Notes under the pieces: model-generated
What the model was told of the DNA's origin: nothing
Seen by the model: only the letters and a program-made list of their open reading frames with translations
The model's database searches: none
Made by a program: the position numbers and the translations under genes
NCBI GenBank assembly: GCA_030426925.1
Contig: JAUHXT010000013.1
Location: forward strand, 1-37,077
From: Alphaproteobacteria bacterium
GTDB lineage: Bacteria > Pseudomonadota > Alphaproteobacteria > Micavibrionales > Micavibrionaceae
Direction: 5' to 3'
DNA: 37,077 nucleotides
In this document: positions 7,605-19,593 of the stretch, in pieces
Numbering within the stretch: position 1 is the stretch's first letter
Layout of the letters: every line of letters starts with the position of its first letter

Positions 7605-8162
7605 CTAAAAAGAATTGATTTCGTTTATCTTTTTCTTGATGTCGTCGATGCTTGGCCGGACTTTGAAATCCCCTTCGGCCAGCTTGGCCCGGATAATCTT
7701 GTCATTCCCGACGATATAGATGCCCGGATGCGGCACGCCATAGGCAAAGGTCCCGATCGCATGCTCGGTATTCAGAATGCCGAAAGCCTTGATAATATCG
7801 GATCCCGGATCGGACAGCATCGTATATTCGATATCGCTTTTCTTGGCAAAATGGTCCAGCTTCTCGACACTGTCATAACTCACCGTGACGACCGGGTAGC
7901 CCAGTTGCTCCAGCTCCGCTTCCGCGTCACGCAATTCATTCAGCTGTAACTGGCAATACGGGCACCAGTCGGCGGACCGCACGAATACCAGCGTCATGCC
8001 CTTTTGTCCTTTCAGGGTATCAAAGGACTGCTCCTCACCGTTCTGGTCTTTGGCGGTTAAATCATGGGGAATTTCATCGCCGATACCGGCCGGGGCATCC
8101 GCAATCGCCGGCAGGGCAATCAGGCACAATATGACGGCAAGAAAAATGTAAACACGGGTCAT
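7605..8162 (-). CDS. Exported redoxin/peroxiredoxin-like protein
   Basis: A 185-residue protein of the AhpC/TSA-redoxin superfamily with an N-terminal signal peptide (hydrophobic residues 4-20, likely cleavage near ALPAIADA). The thioredoxin-fold active site is SADWCPYCQLQL with Cys67 and Cys70. Downstream it has TVSYDS, LSDPGS and YIVGNDKIIRA, typical of AhpC/TSA proteins. The signal peptide places it in the periplasm, where it could reduce peroxides or disulfides. ATG 8162 has AGGAG 8 nt upstream. The CPYC motif is more thioredoxin-like than the single peroxidatic cysteine of classic peroxiredoxins, so the exact activity is open. Confidence 0.8.
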   Translation of the reverse strand: MTRVYIFLAVILCLIALPAIADAPAGIGDEIPHDLTAKDQNGEEQSFDTLKGQKGMTLVFVRSADWCPYCQLQLNELRDAEAELEQLGYPVVTVSYDSVEKLDHFAKKSDIEYTMLSDPGSDIIKAFGILNTEHAIGTFAYGVPHPGIYIVGNDKIIRAKLAEGDFKVRPSIDDIKKKINEINSF

Positions 8163-8234
8163 GGACTTAACTCCTGCTAGGGGATAATGGCCGGATCATA
8201 CCGCGCTTTCTCCTCAAAACCAAGCGTGGAAATA

Positions 8235-9380
8235 TTAGGCAGCCTGATAAGCAAAAGAAGCGTCCTGCTTTTTGCTTGCGCCTTTCCATTGCGCCATCCT
8301 GCCTGGAACAACATCGTCATAACTGACAACGCTAACAGCTATACCTGCGGCTTCAGCATATCCCCTTAAATGTCCGGCAACAGACAATGTCGTGTCTCCA
8401 TTATACATGGACGCATAAACCGCCCGTTCGTCCGCATCCGCCGAATAAATATAATTAATCGTGATCGGATCAATGGGATCACCAAGGTTAATATTGATAT
8501 CGCCGATTGTCGCGCCGTTACCCAAATGAAACTTGGCAACAGGGTCCGTACCCTGTGATAAATAATCAAGAACGCTTTGTTTGATCTCTGTGCCCGTCAT
8601 CTCGTTAAACGCATCTTTTGGGATCACTTTGTATAGGTCACGGATGGGCGATAGCGTGCTGACCAGAACTGCCCCATTAAAGTCTTCGGCAAGCCTCTTG
8701 ACCAGCTCAACACCCGCCTTGCCAACCGGCCCACCGCTGATCGTGTAAAAAATAACTGCATCCTGCTGCCTTTTACCCGCGCGTTTGTAACGCGTCGGCT
8801 CTTGGTCTTTCAATTCACCAACATGGCCGGGGATATCCTTAAAATGCGCATGCCCGTCACCATCGCGGTCCAGTTTGACTTTCTTGATAAAAATACCGGA
8901 CAGGACAACAACACCGCTGTCGGTCTCCAGCCCCAGGACTTTAGTACCCTTGTCGGTTTTCGGTCCTCCGAAACGTTTTGCAAGAAATTCTTCAAGGGTA
9001 GGCAGCTTGTGAACGGCTTCGCTCTTAAAAAGCTGCTCATGGAAAAGCGTACTTGACTGCTTCGTAACATCAATCAGCTTCGCCGCACCCAGAAGCCGGG
9101 CTCCAATCGTATCGAGTTGCTGCGACAAGTCCTGAACGCGTTCCCTGTCTTTTTCGGCCTTGGCGGCCCTCAGCTCATTGCGAATACCCGTATATTCGCG
9201 TAAATCAGCCGTATTCTGCGCCAGCTCCTCTTCACTTGCCCGCATGCCCTTGGGCACATCCAGCAAAGACCGCTGCGCATTGTCTATTGCAGTTTTAAGG
9301 GAAAGAAGTCGAAGAAACCCAAGAAATCCCCGCGCATTGGGAGCAGGAATCCTTGCAAGACTATTGGCTAACATACCCAT
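8235..9380 (-). CDS. Divergent malonyl-CoA decarboxylase-like protein
   Basis: A 381-residue protein. Its C-terminal half resembles the GNAT-like catalytic domain of malonyl-CoA decarboxylase: AVIFYTISGGPVGKAGVEL (208-226), LVSTLSPIRDLY with Ser244 in the LSP motif, and VAKFHLGNGATIGDIN with His285. In known enzymes a serine in an LSP motif and the histidine of FH-L-x-NGA are the catalytic pair, and both are retained here. The N-terminal half is helical and charged (about residues 45-110) and not obviously the MCD helical domain. Known enzymes are usually longer, and the tryptophan-rich segment after NGA is absent, so substrate or activity may differ. No acyl-CoA genes are adjacent. Family call is moderate; function is inferred. 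Confidence 0.6.
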   Translation of the reverse strand: MGMLANSLARIPAPNARGFLGFLRLLSLKTAIDNAQRSLLDVPKGMRASEEELAQNTADLREYTGIRNELRAAKAEKDRERVQDLSQQLDTIGARLLGAAKLIDVTKQSSTLFHEQLFKSEAVHKLPTLEEFLAKRFGGPKTDKGTKVLGLETDSGVVVLSGIFIKKVKLDRDGDGHAHFKDIPGHVGELKDQEPTRYKRAGKRQQDAVIFYTISGGPVGKAGVELVKRLAEDFNGAVLVSTLSPIRDLYKVIPKDAFNEMTGTEIKQSVLDYLSQGTDPVAKFHLGNGATIGDININLGDPIDPITINYIYSADADERAVYASMYNGDTTLSVAGHLRGYAEAAGIAVSVVSYDDVVPGRMAQWKGASKKQDASFAYQAA

Positions 9381-9433
9381 ATCTATATCACCCTACCATT
9401 ATCGCTTTAATTATTATGTCCAATCGTTTAGGG

Positions 9434-9455
9434 GATTGACGTTGAAAAGTCAATC
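9434..9455. promoter_or_regulatory. Short inverted repeat in intergenic region
   Basis: GATTGAC (9434-9440) and GTCAATC (9449-9455) form a 7-bp inverted repeat in the 167-bp region between the divergent MCD-like and lipoprotein genes. It may be an operator shared by both; nothing else shows its role. Confidence 0.3.
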
Positions 9456-9547
9456 ATTTATTGCAATCAGCAGCTGCAAACAACCCTATCGAATGGCATG
9501 GAATTTGCTCTATTCAGGGATAAAATTCAACTTTTTAGGACAAAAAT

Positions 9548-10045
9548 ATGCCTCCGATCGTACGTATTCTCCTGGTTTTGGCGCTTTTCAGCCCGTTTTT
9601 GGCTGCCTGCACACAAATCAAGCAGGTCACGAACAAAATTGCCGCCGACTGGGACGAACAGTTCGGGGAACCGGATCCGGCCGAAAATCCTGAAAACTGG
9701 CATATCTATAATTTTGATACATTTATCTGCGATGGTGCGCGCCAGCTAGTCGTCAGCTTCAACCCCAACGGGACCAAAGCGTCGATCATGTTTGAGGAAA
9801 AACAACTGCTGATGACCCGCGACGTACCCGTCCTGCCGTTCGTCAGCCCGCCCTACGCCATGTATATTATGGAGGACGGCACGCTGCTCCTCGAAAAGCA
9901 TTTCGACGTGATTTACAAACACTGCAAGCCGCTGGTGAACGACCCGGTGAAAAAGATGATGGTGGAAACGTATGAATTCACGCCGACCGCATCCCCCGAA
10001 GAAATGAAGGCCGACAAAATCTTCCGCGAACAGATGAAAAAATAA
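9548..10045 (+). CDS. Putative lipoprotein, possibly MliC-like
   Basis: A 165-residue protein with a lipoprotein signal peptide; the lipobox is LAAC with Cys21. The mature part starts with a short helical linker, then a beta-rich domain with FICDGARQLVVSF and a second cysteine in YKHCKPL. A cysteine near the start and end of a small beta domain, with a C-[DE]-x-G-like opening, recalls membrane-bound lysozyme inhibitors (MliC), but the match is loose. The next residue after Cys21 is Thr, so outer-membrane sorting would be expected by the E. coli rule. AGGA lies 6 nt before ATG 9548. It is convergent with the receiver gene, with only 6 bp between. Confidence 0.6.
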   Translation: MPPIVRILLVLALFSPFLAACTQIKQVTNKIAADWDEQFGEPDPAENPENWHIYNFDTFICDGARQLVVSFNPNGTKASIMFEEKQLLMTRDVPVLPFVSPPYAMYIMEDGTLLLEKHFDVIYKHCKPLVNDPVKKMMVETYEFTPTASPEEMKADKIFREQMKK

Positions 10046-10051
10046 ACCGTT

Positions 10052-10462
10052 CTAGCGGATAAAATAATACTGGTCCGGGTCCGGCGTGGTGCTTTTTAGC
10101 AGCCGGTCAATCTTTTGCACCAGCACACCATTCTGGAACGGCTTCACCAGGTAATCATTCGCGCCCAGCTGTAAACTGGCCTTAATCTGGTCCAGATGGT
10201 TTTCCGCTGACAGCATCATCACCGGGATATGCCGTGTGCGGTAATCCCTGCGCAAATCTTCCAGCAGTGTGTGTCCGTCATCATCCGGCAGTTTGCGGTC
10301 AAGAATAATAATATCCGGCACAAGCTTGGTAATCATAAGCCGTGCGTTTTTAACGGAAGAAGCACCAATGGTTTTGAGGCTGGTATGCCGCAGGGCATTT
10401 TTTACCAGATTGATAATAAACCCATTGTCATCGACAATAAGCACCGATTGTTTGTTCATCAT
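10052..10462 (-). CDS. Receiver-only response regulator 1
   Basis: A 136-residue single-domain response regulator (CheY-like). Phosphorylation-site residues are all present: acidic pair Asp11/Asp12 (LIVDDN), phospho-acceptor Asp55 (IILDRKLPD), Ser85 (MMLSAEN) and Lys107 (DYLVKPFQN). There is no output domain; the tail after residue 122 is short. I chose ATG 10462 because GGTGGG lies just upstream; ATG 10459 is the next codon. It is clearly paralogous to the receiver at 12401-12844 and no histidine kinase is nearby, so its partner and role (phosphorelay, motility or adaptor) are unknown. Confidence 0.88.
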   Translation of the reverse strand: MMNKQSVLIVDDNGFIINLVKNALRHTSLKTIGASSVKNARLMITKLVPDIIILDRKLPDDDGHTLLEDLRRDYRTRHIPVMMLSAENHLDQIKASLQLGANDYLVKPFQNGVLVQKIDRLLKSTTPDPDQYYFIR

Positions 10463-10575
10463 AGATCCCACCCTTTTTATCAAGGTTTTCTTATATTGTG
10501 CGGGATTCAACTAAACAGCGCGTTAATTTTGGAAACAACGCTTATCAAAGTCCTTTAAAATTTTAGGAAATATCC

Positions 10576-11478
10576 TTATTCGCTCTGGCGTTTGCTGTAC
10601 GGCTTGACGTTGGCTTCAAGGAAATCAATGATCGAACCGGCCACATCGGCGCCCGATGCACGCTCAATCCCGCGCAGGCCCGCGCACGAATTAATCTCGA
10701 TCACCAGCGGCCCGTTTTTGGAACGCAAAATATCAACCCCCGCGACATCCAGTCCGATAACCTTGGCCGCCTTAACCGCAATCTTTCGCTCTTCTGCCGT
10801 GATTTTGACCGGACGGACATCCGCGCCCAATGCAACATTCGCGCGGAACTCTCCCTTTTGCGCAATACGCTCCATCGCCGCAACAACCTTGCCGCCTACC
10901 ACATATAATCGCAAATCATGCCCGGCTGACTCTTCGATAAATTCCTGCACCAGTATATTCGCGTTCAACCCCTTGAATGCATTAATCACACTCACCGCTG
11001 CCGATTTCGTTTCGGCCAGCACAACCCCCTTGCCTTCCATCCCTTCAATCAACTTGGCGACCAGCGGCGCACCACCGACGGATTTTATCACGGCTTCCGT
11101 ATTCTCCGGTGAATGGGCAAATCCTGTGACAGGCATCGGCACACCGTGCTTGGCAAAAATCTGCAACGTGCGTAACTTGTCCTGCGCCTTAATAATAGAC
11201 AACGAATTATTGACCGGGAATACGCCCTGTAATTCAAACTGCCGCAATACGGCCGTTCCGTAAAACGTGATATCGGGAAGAATACGCGGGATAATCGCAT
11301 CCAGCCCCGTAATTGCCTTCCCTTTTTGATGATACACATGGTGTTCGGATGACGTGATATTCACAAAACATTCATGCAGGTCGAGCGTAATAAACTCGTG
11401 CCCGCGCGCTTTCGCAACCTCTTCCAGCCGCTTGTGCGAATAAAACCCCTTCTTGGAAACCAAAAGCCCGATACGCAT
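10576..11478 (-). CDS. rimK: RimK-family ATP-grasp ligase
   Basis: A 300-residue ATP-grasp enzyme of the RimK family, which adds glutamate residues to the C-terminus of ribosomal protein S6 or ligates glutamate to other acceptors. The N-terminal domain reads MRIGLLVSKKGFYSHKRL; the middle has the nucleotide-binding LVAKLIEGMEGKGVVLAE and VQEFIEESAGHDLRLYVVGG; the C-terminal metal site is GVDILRSKNGPLVIEINS. Length and motif order match E. coli RimK. The usual S-x-G after EIN is SCAG here. It is divergent from the SDR gene and lies upstream of receiver gene 1 with a 113-bp gap. Family is firm; the S6 substrate is assumed. Confidence 0.87.
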   Translation of the reverse strand: MRIGLLVSKKGFYSHKRLEEVAKARGHEFITLDLHECFVNITSSEHHVYHQKGKAITGLDAIIPRILPDITFYGTAVLRQFELQGVFPVNNSLSIIKAQDKLRTLQIFAKHGVPMPVTGFAHSPENTEAVIKSVGGAPLVAKLIEGMEGKGVVLAETKSAAVSVINAFKGLNANILVQEFIEESAGHDLRLYVVGGKVVAAMERIAQKGEFRANVALGADVRPVKITAEERKIAVKAAKVIGLDVAGVDILRSKNGPLVIEINSCAGLRGIERASGADVAGSIIDFLEANVKPYSKRQSE

Positions 11479-11626
11479 ATGAAAACTCCCCTGATCGGAA
11501 TAAAGAGAGAAGGTAATGATCTCTTTTCACCCAAAAAGCAAGCGGAAAAAACAGCGGCTTTTAACTCTTGAAACCGCGCCCGTTCCAAATAAATTGATAG
11601 GGAATTATAACTGCAAGGACACCCCA

Positions 11627-12376
11627 ATGAAAATCAAAGATTCCACCGTTTTAGTCACTGGCGCGAACCGCGGCATTGGCAAGGCATATGCCGAAGCGTT
11701 CCGCGCCCACGGCGCAAGGAAAATTTATCTCGGCTCCCGCAACCCGGAAAATGTAAAGGACATGGTCGCCGAACACCCGGATGTTTACGTTCCTCTGGAA
11801 CTCGATGTCACCAACCCGGCGCATATTGCCGCGGCGGCAAAACAGGCAGTAGATGTGCAAATCCTCGTGAACAATGCCGGCATCTTGTTTATGGAGGACG
11901 GGCTGACCGATCCGAAAGCGGCCGAAAACGCGCGTGAACAATTCGAAGTCAATTATATCGGCCCCCTGCTGATGACCCAGGCGTTCGCTCCGGTGCTAAA
12001 GAAAAACGGCGGCGGCACACTGGCCATCGTATCATCTATTGCAGGGCACGTGGTATTCCCGGCATTGCCAACTTACACAGCGTCCAAATTCGCGGCCAAC
12101 GCTTTTATTCAGTCCGCAAGGCAGCATTTGACGGCGCAGGGTACGCACGTTGTCGGCGTCTACCCCGGCCCGATCGATACCGATATGGGCAAGGCCGTGG
12201 ACATGGAAAAATTCCCGCCCTCGCTGGTCGCTGAAAAAACTATTGCTGCGATAGAAAAAAATGAACTCTCGGTGTTTCCGGATGATGCCTCGCAAGGGCT
12301 GTATGCCGCGCTGAAAGCGGACCCGGAGGCACTGGAACAGCAAATGGTCGACACCGCGCTGGAAGAAGCCGCTTAA
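11627..12376 (+). CDS. SDR-family oxidoreductase
   Basis: A 249-residue classical short-chain dehydrogenase. The NAD(P) site is TGANRGIGKAYAEAF (about 10-24), an acidic DVT follows near residue 64, NNAGI is at about 83-87, and the catalytic set is Ser in IVSSIAG, then YTASK (Tyr and Lys) about 13 residues later. PGPIDTDM follows in the usual place. ATG 11627 is preceded by AAGGA with suitable spacing, and an upstream in-frame start at 11516 lacks one. Substrate is not predictable. It is divergent from rimK and convergent with receiver gene 2. Confidence 0.9.
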   Translation: MKIKDSTVLVTGANRGIGKAYAEAFRAHGARKIYLGSRNPENVKDMVAEHPDVYVPLELDVTNPAHIAAAAKQAVDVQILVNNAGILFMEDGLTDPKAAENAREQFEVNYIGPLLMTQAFAPVLKKNGGGTLAIVSSIAGHVVFPALPTYTASKFAANAFIQSARQHLTAQGTHVVGVYPGPIDTDMGKAVDMEKFPPSLVAEKTIAAIEKNELSVFPDDASQGLYAALKADPEALEQQMVDTALEEAA

Positions 12377-12386
12377 AAAAGCAAAA

Positions 12387-12414
12387 CGGTTCGGGGGGTT
12401 TTACCCCTGAACCG
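12387..12414 (-). terminator. Hairpin terminator between SDR and receiver 2
   Basis: CGGTTC plus a G-run (12387-12398) pairs with CCCC and GAACCG (12404-12414). On the minus strand it is followed by TTTTGCTTTTTT, a good rho-independent terminator for the receiver gene, whose last codons lie inside the stem. The plus strand lacks a T-run. Confidence 0.65.
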
Positions 12415-12844
12415 GCTGCGGCTGCATGGCAAGCATGCTTGCCATCATCGCTTTTTCGCGCTCGATCTTGTCTCTCAGCAGCTTTTGCACACGCCCCAGA
12501 AACTTGTCGTTCTGAAACGGTTTGACGACATAATCGTCGGCGCCCATGCCCAGGCTGTTTTCAATATGCCCGCCGCGGTTTTCTGCCGTCAGCATCATCA
12601 CGGGGATGTGCGCCGTGCGCGGGCTGGTCTTGATCTGCTGTAACAGCGCATGGCCATCACCATCCGGTAAGCCGCGATCCAGTATAATCAAATCCGGCTC
12701 GTAGCGTATAACGGCGTTATACCCTTTCCTGATGCTTGAAACACTGTGGATTTCCATACCTGTTTGTTTCAGAACTTTTTTGACCAGTTCTATGATGAAT
12801 TCATTGTCCTCGATAATAAGGACAGACGGCTTTCTACGTCCCAT
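12401..12844 (-). CDS. Receiver-only response regulator 2
   Basis: A 147-residue single-domain response regulator with Glu12/Asp13 (LIIEDN), phospho-acceptor Asp56 (IILDRGLPD), Thr86 (MMLTAEN) and Lys109 (DYVVKPFQN). It shares long identical or similar stretches with receiver 1 (IILDR-LPD-DGH-LL, IPVMML-AEN, DY-VKPFQN), which points to duplication. A charged helical tail with several methionines follows residue 125. The start at ATG 12844 is supported by GAGGG 5 nt upstream; a TTG at 12859 is less likely. No histidine kinase or output gene is adjacent. Confidence 0.88.
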   Translation of the reverse strand: MGRRKPSVLIIEDNEFIIELVKKVLKQTGMEIHSVSSIRKGYNAVIRYEPDLIILDRGLPDGDGHALLQQIKTSPRTAHIPVMMLTAENRGGHIENSLGMGADDYVVKPFQNDKFLGRVQKLLRDKIEREKAMMASMLAMQPQPVQG

Positions 12845-13076
12845 AATTCCCTCTCCCAAAACCCAAATTCCCTATGATCACTATCTCATAATTTTCATAA
12901 TAAATTATTAGTTTTGATGGGATTTTATCTAAAATTCTATGTATTTCAGTAGGATACACAGCTATCACCGCCCGCAAAAAGCTGGTAGCGATGACAAAAA
13001 ACCCCGAATAACCGGGTTATAAGGCATTGTTCTGTCAAAAATTGGTTTCCCGCAAAAAACAGCGCCCTCATCAGGC

Positions 13077-13814
13077 CTAAGAAGCCTTTTTAAACCGGAT
13101 CGGGAAAATGCCGGGGGTCGTCTTTTTATAGTCTTCATACGCCTGCCCGATGGCATCGACAAGGTCGCGTTCCTCGTATTTATAGGTCACAACCCACACA
13201 TATACCGTGGCAAGAATTGCATACAAAATGTGTGAAATACTCATCACCGGCGCTGCCCACACCATCATAATATGCCCCAGCGCAATTGGGTGGCGCACCA
13301 TCTTATATACAAACCGGACGTAAAAACTGGGCTTTAACGGCTCTTTGGCGAAAACCTGTTTCAACCCGAACAACTCAAAATGATCGATACAAAACGTAGC
13401 CGCCACGACGATAAAAGCTCCCAATGCAAACGCGGCAATAACAGCGCCCGCCATTACACCGTTCATGGACCATAAAACGCCCTCAACCGGCTGCCACAAG
13501 ACAATCATCAGCGCCATCGAAAGGTTGGAATACCAGACATAAACCGCCCGCTCGATCGGCACGGGCACATACCGCGTCCACCATTGCTTGAAAGCCGGCC
13601 GCGCCATCACACTGTGCGGGACCAGGAAAAGCCCGATCAGCACGCTATCGATCAGCAGGGACAGGCCCGCATCGTCCGTCAACGGCACAATCGGCCCGGA
13701 ATTGATGGTCCATGGCACCAGAACGCCCAGCAGCCAGAACGCGTAATAGGCGAAAACCAGCCCGAACCCGGCATAGCCACTAAAAGCTATGGCTTTATAA
13801 AGTATATGTGTCAT
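13077..13814 (-). CDS. mddA: Methanethiol S-methyltransferase-like membrane protein (MddA)
   Basis: A 245-residue membrane protein with about five to six hydrophobic segments. It carries PHSVMARPAFKQWWTRYVP (about 66-84), ERAVYVWYS, IDHFELFGLKQVF near 145, VRHPIALGHIMMVWAAPVM near 175-193, and EERDLVDAIGQAYEDY near the C-terminus. These match MddA, a SAM-dependent enzyme of the NnrU/isoprenylcysteine-methyltransferase-like fold that converts methanethiol to dimethyl sulfide. The RHP and EERDL motifs form the SAM-binding region in this fold. No sulfur-metabolism partner is adjacent. A related NnrU-type methyltransferase is the main alternative. Confidence 0.82.
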   Translation of the reverse strand: MTHILYKAIAFSGYAGFGLVFAYYAFWLLGVLVPWTINSGPIVPLTDDAGLSLLIDSVLIGLFLVPHSVMARPAFKQWWTRYVPVPIERAVYVWYSNLSMALMIVLWQPVEGVLWSMNGVMAGAVIAAFALGAFIVVAATFCIDHFELFGLKQVFAKEPLKPSFYVRFVYKMVRHPIALGHIMMVWAAPVMSISHILYAILATVYVWVVTYKYEERDLVDAIGQAYEDYKKTTPGIFPIRFKKAS

Positions 13815-13860
13815 GGGGGAAGTTTAGCATCGTAATCAGATTTGAGAAGCGTTTTTGAAG

Positions 13861-13942
13861 AGCTTTTTCTTTATACAAGGCACGAGAAGCGACGCTTATA
13901 AGCATAAGCGAGCGACAAGTAACGCTGTAGAAAGGAAAAGAT
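13861..13942. repeat. Structured intergenic element, family 1, copy B
   Basis: Outer stem AGCTTTTTCTTTATAC (13861-13876) pairs, with one or two mismatches, with GTAGAAAGGAAAAGAT (13927-13942). Loop strands are AAGGCACGAGAAGCGA and AGCGACAAGTAACGC. The inner hairpin CGCTTAT-AAGC-ATAAGCG (13893-13910) is perfect. It lies about 20 nt past the 3' end of 5S rRNA, so in the rRNA transcript it would be the terminal hairpin, possibly the terminator. Confidence 0.72.
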
Positions 13943-13963
13943 CGAAGAAAAATGGGTTTTAAA

Positions 13964-14081
13964 GATCTGGCAGCGATCTACTCTCCCGCGCCTTAAGACG
14001 AAGTACCATCGACGCTAAGGTTTTTCACTGTCCAGTTCGAGATGGGATGGAGTGTTTCACCCTTGCCATAACCACCAGATC
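13964..14081 (-). rRNA. rrf: 5S ribosomal RNA
   Basis: Minus-strand sequence starting GATCTGGTGGTTATGGC and ending near CGCTGCCAGATC, with the conserved CCCATCTCGAACTGG segment. The 5' and 3' ends pair, and flanking bases extend the stem as a processing stalk. Ends are estimated within a few bases. Confidence 0.95.
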
Positions 14082-14181
14082 ATTAAAAACCATTTTTCGT
14101 GTAGTAAAGAACTTTGCAATTGTCTGATCTCAAGCCGAGCACTGACAGATTTCACACTGCGCGCTTTTGTGATTTATTTTC

Positions 14182-16846
<2,665 letters not shown>

Positions 16847-16991
16847 ATAAATCACGCGCAGAATGAAATCTGCCCGTCATTTACTCAGCTTAAGTTAGAC
16901 AATTGGATCACACTATGGCCTATGAAAACCATAATGCGAATTTCGTATTGTGATCGAAAGATTAGACCACAATACAATGTCTTTACTATTG

Positions 16992-17053
16992 GTATATCTG
17001 CGTTTGTATAAGTGCACTTCGCACGGGCTACGTGCTGTGTGCCGCAGATATAC
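16992..17053. repeat. Long hairpin in the rRNA spacer
   Basis: GTATATCTGCG (16992-17002) and CGCAGATATAC (17043-17053) are perfectly complementary and enclose a second hairpin GCACG-GGCTA-CGTGC. The remaining spacer around it (16847-17100) has no gene. It may be a processing site or another repeat of stem-loop-stem design. Confidence 0.5.
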
Positions 17054-17137
17054 TCTCAAACCTATTTACGATGTCGAAGAACCAGAGAAATTTACATTTC
17101 TCTTCAAAACATCTCGCAAGATGCTTTGAAGAAAAAT

Positions 17138-17182
17138 TTCTTTTCAAACCGAAAGCGCCGAAGACGCGTGGCAGGAAAAGAA
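17138..17182 (+). repeat. 45-nt structured element, family 2, copy 1
   Basis: Outer stem TTCTTTTC (17138-17145) pairs with GAAAAGAA (17175-17182); the loop strands AAACCGAAA and GTGGCAG flank a short inner GCG/CGC stem. A perfect hairpin, CTTCAAA...TTTGAAG at 17102-17131, precedes it. Confidence 0.6.
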
Positions 17183-17195
17183 CAATAAGGAAAAA

Positions 17196-17271
17196 TGGTG
17201 GACCCTATCGGGATCGAACCGACGACCTCCTGAATGCAAATCAGGCGCTCTCCCAGCTGAGCTAAGGGCCC
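17196..17271 (-). tRNA. tRNA-Ala (TGC)
   Basis: 76-nt cloverleaf with encoded CCA (TGG at 17196-17198), acceptor GGGCCCT, anticodon loop TTTGCAT, T loop TTCGATC. The G3-U70 identity pair is not obvious; position 70 falls in GGGTCC, giving a C3-G70 / C4-U69 style acceptor to be checked by folding. Spacer position between 16S and 23S is typical. Confidence 0.93.
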
Positions 17272-17276
17272 ATCTT

Positions 17277-17324
17277 TTGTTGCTCTGCCTTCGTTCGCTT
17301 ACGCTCACTCCAGCTCTACAACAA
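17277..17324 (-). repeat. Possible short family 1 element between tRNA-Ala and tRNA-Ile
   Basis: On the minus strand TTGTTG and CAACAA form an outer stem around GGAGTGAGCGTAAGCGAACG and AAGGCAGAGC. GGAGTGA and GAACGAAGG resemble the loop strands of family 1, but the inner stem is very short. It could also be an independent hairpin. Confidence 0.4.
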
Positions 17325-17325
17325 T

Positions 17326-17370
17326 TTCTTTGCAAACCGAAAGGGGCAAAGCCCCGTGGCAGGCAAAGAA
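17326..17370 (+). repeat. 45-nt structured element, family 2, copy 2
   Basis: Outer stem TTCTTTGC (17326-17333) pairs with GCAAAGAA (17363-17370); loop strands AAACCGAAA and GTGGCAG match copy 1. The inner stem is GGGGC-AAA-GCCCC, unlike copy 1. The single change in the outer stem (G-C here, T-A in copy 1) is compensated on the other strand. Confidence 0.65.
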
Positions 17371-17404
17371 CAAAAAATCCATTTTATTCGCGAAGCAAAT
17401 AAAA

Positions 17405-17481
<77 letters not shown>

Positions 17482-17625
17482 CCGTAGAAAATACATCAAC
17501 CATATTCATGGGGGCCGCTTATGTGCCCGATACGGCCAATCCTATTTTGGTTCTTATCAAGGAAAGAAGAAATACGTAGACAGCAAGGCCAGGTCTCATG
17601 GTCAATGAGACATACGCCAAACAAC

Positions 17626-19115
<1,490 letters not shown>

Positions 19116-19586
19116 TGATTTCAGCTCAAATCACTCGTTTGTCACTATAAATAGTGGAATTGAGTATCCCATTCGAAATACTCAATTCAAAAGTAATTTG
19201 AACAGTGTATTAATGGGACCTGCTATGCGTCATGTAAAAATTTATAAAAAATTATAAATCTTGTACGTATATAGAAATACGTCAGACATTATAGCAAGTC
19301 TTGTTTTAATGCGTTCAACGCACCAGAAGTCCGTTAAGACTTCACAAGCCCTGCTGCCTGCGTATCTCTTCTTTCCTATTCACGATGTTCAAGAACCGCG
19401 CGCAGGTGAATACCAAAAGACATTCATCTTTGCAAAATTGTGCCGGAGCACAATAGAATCACGATTTAAGATTCGCACTCTTTATAAGTGTGTTTTCTGC
19501 TATCGTCAATCTTCTTCTTAAAAGCCTTAACCTGAAAGGAATTTCAGGCCCTCGAAGAAAAGAGCGCAGACACGTCCGCGCTCGTG
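19116..19586 (-). other. rRNA operon leader
   Basis: About 470 nt of AT-rich transcribed leader between the promoter and 16S, with no gene. It holds several hairpins, including GAGCGC...GCGCTC just after the transcription start and ATTGAGTATTTCG...GATACTCAAT at about 19155-19185. The GCTCTTTTC after the first hairpin loosely resembles a boxA antitermination site. Part of the 16S processing stem should lie here. Confidence 0.6.
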
Positions 19587-19593
19587 AAGGGGG

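Noticed and set aside
10592-11263. 223-codon frame opposite rimK
   Set aside because: The rimK frame has all ATP-grasp motifs; the opposite frame has no recognisable domain.
10052-12844. A complete two-component system
   Set aside because: Both regulators are receiver-only and no histidine kinase motif is present in the surrounding genes.
12860-13076. Possible small gene between receiver 2 and mddA
   Set aside because: Only short AT-rich frames without ribosome-binding sites; I see only weak imperfect inverted repeats here.
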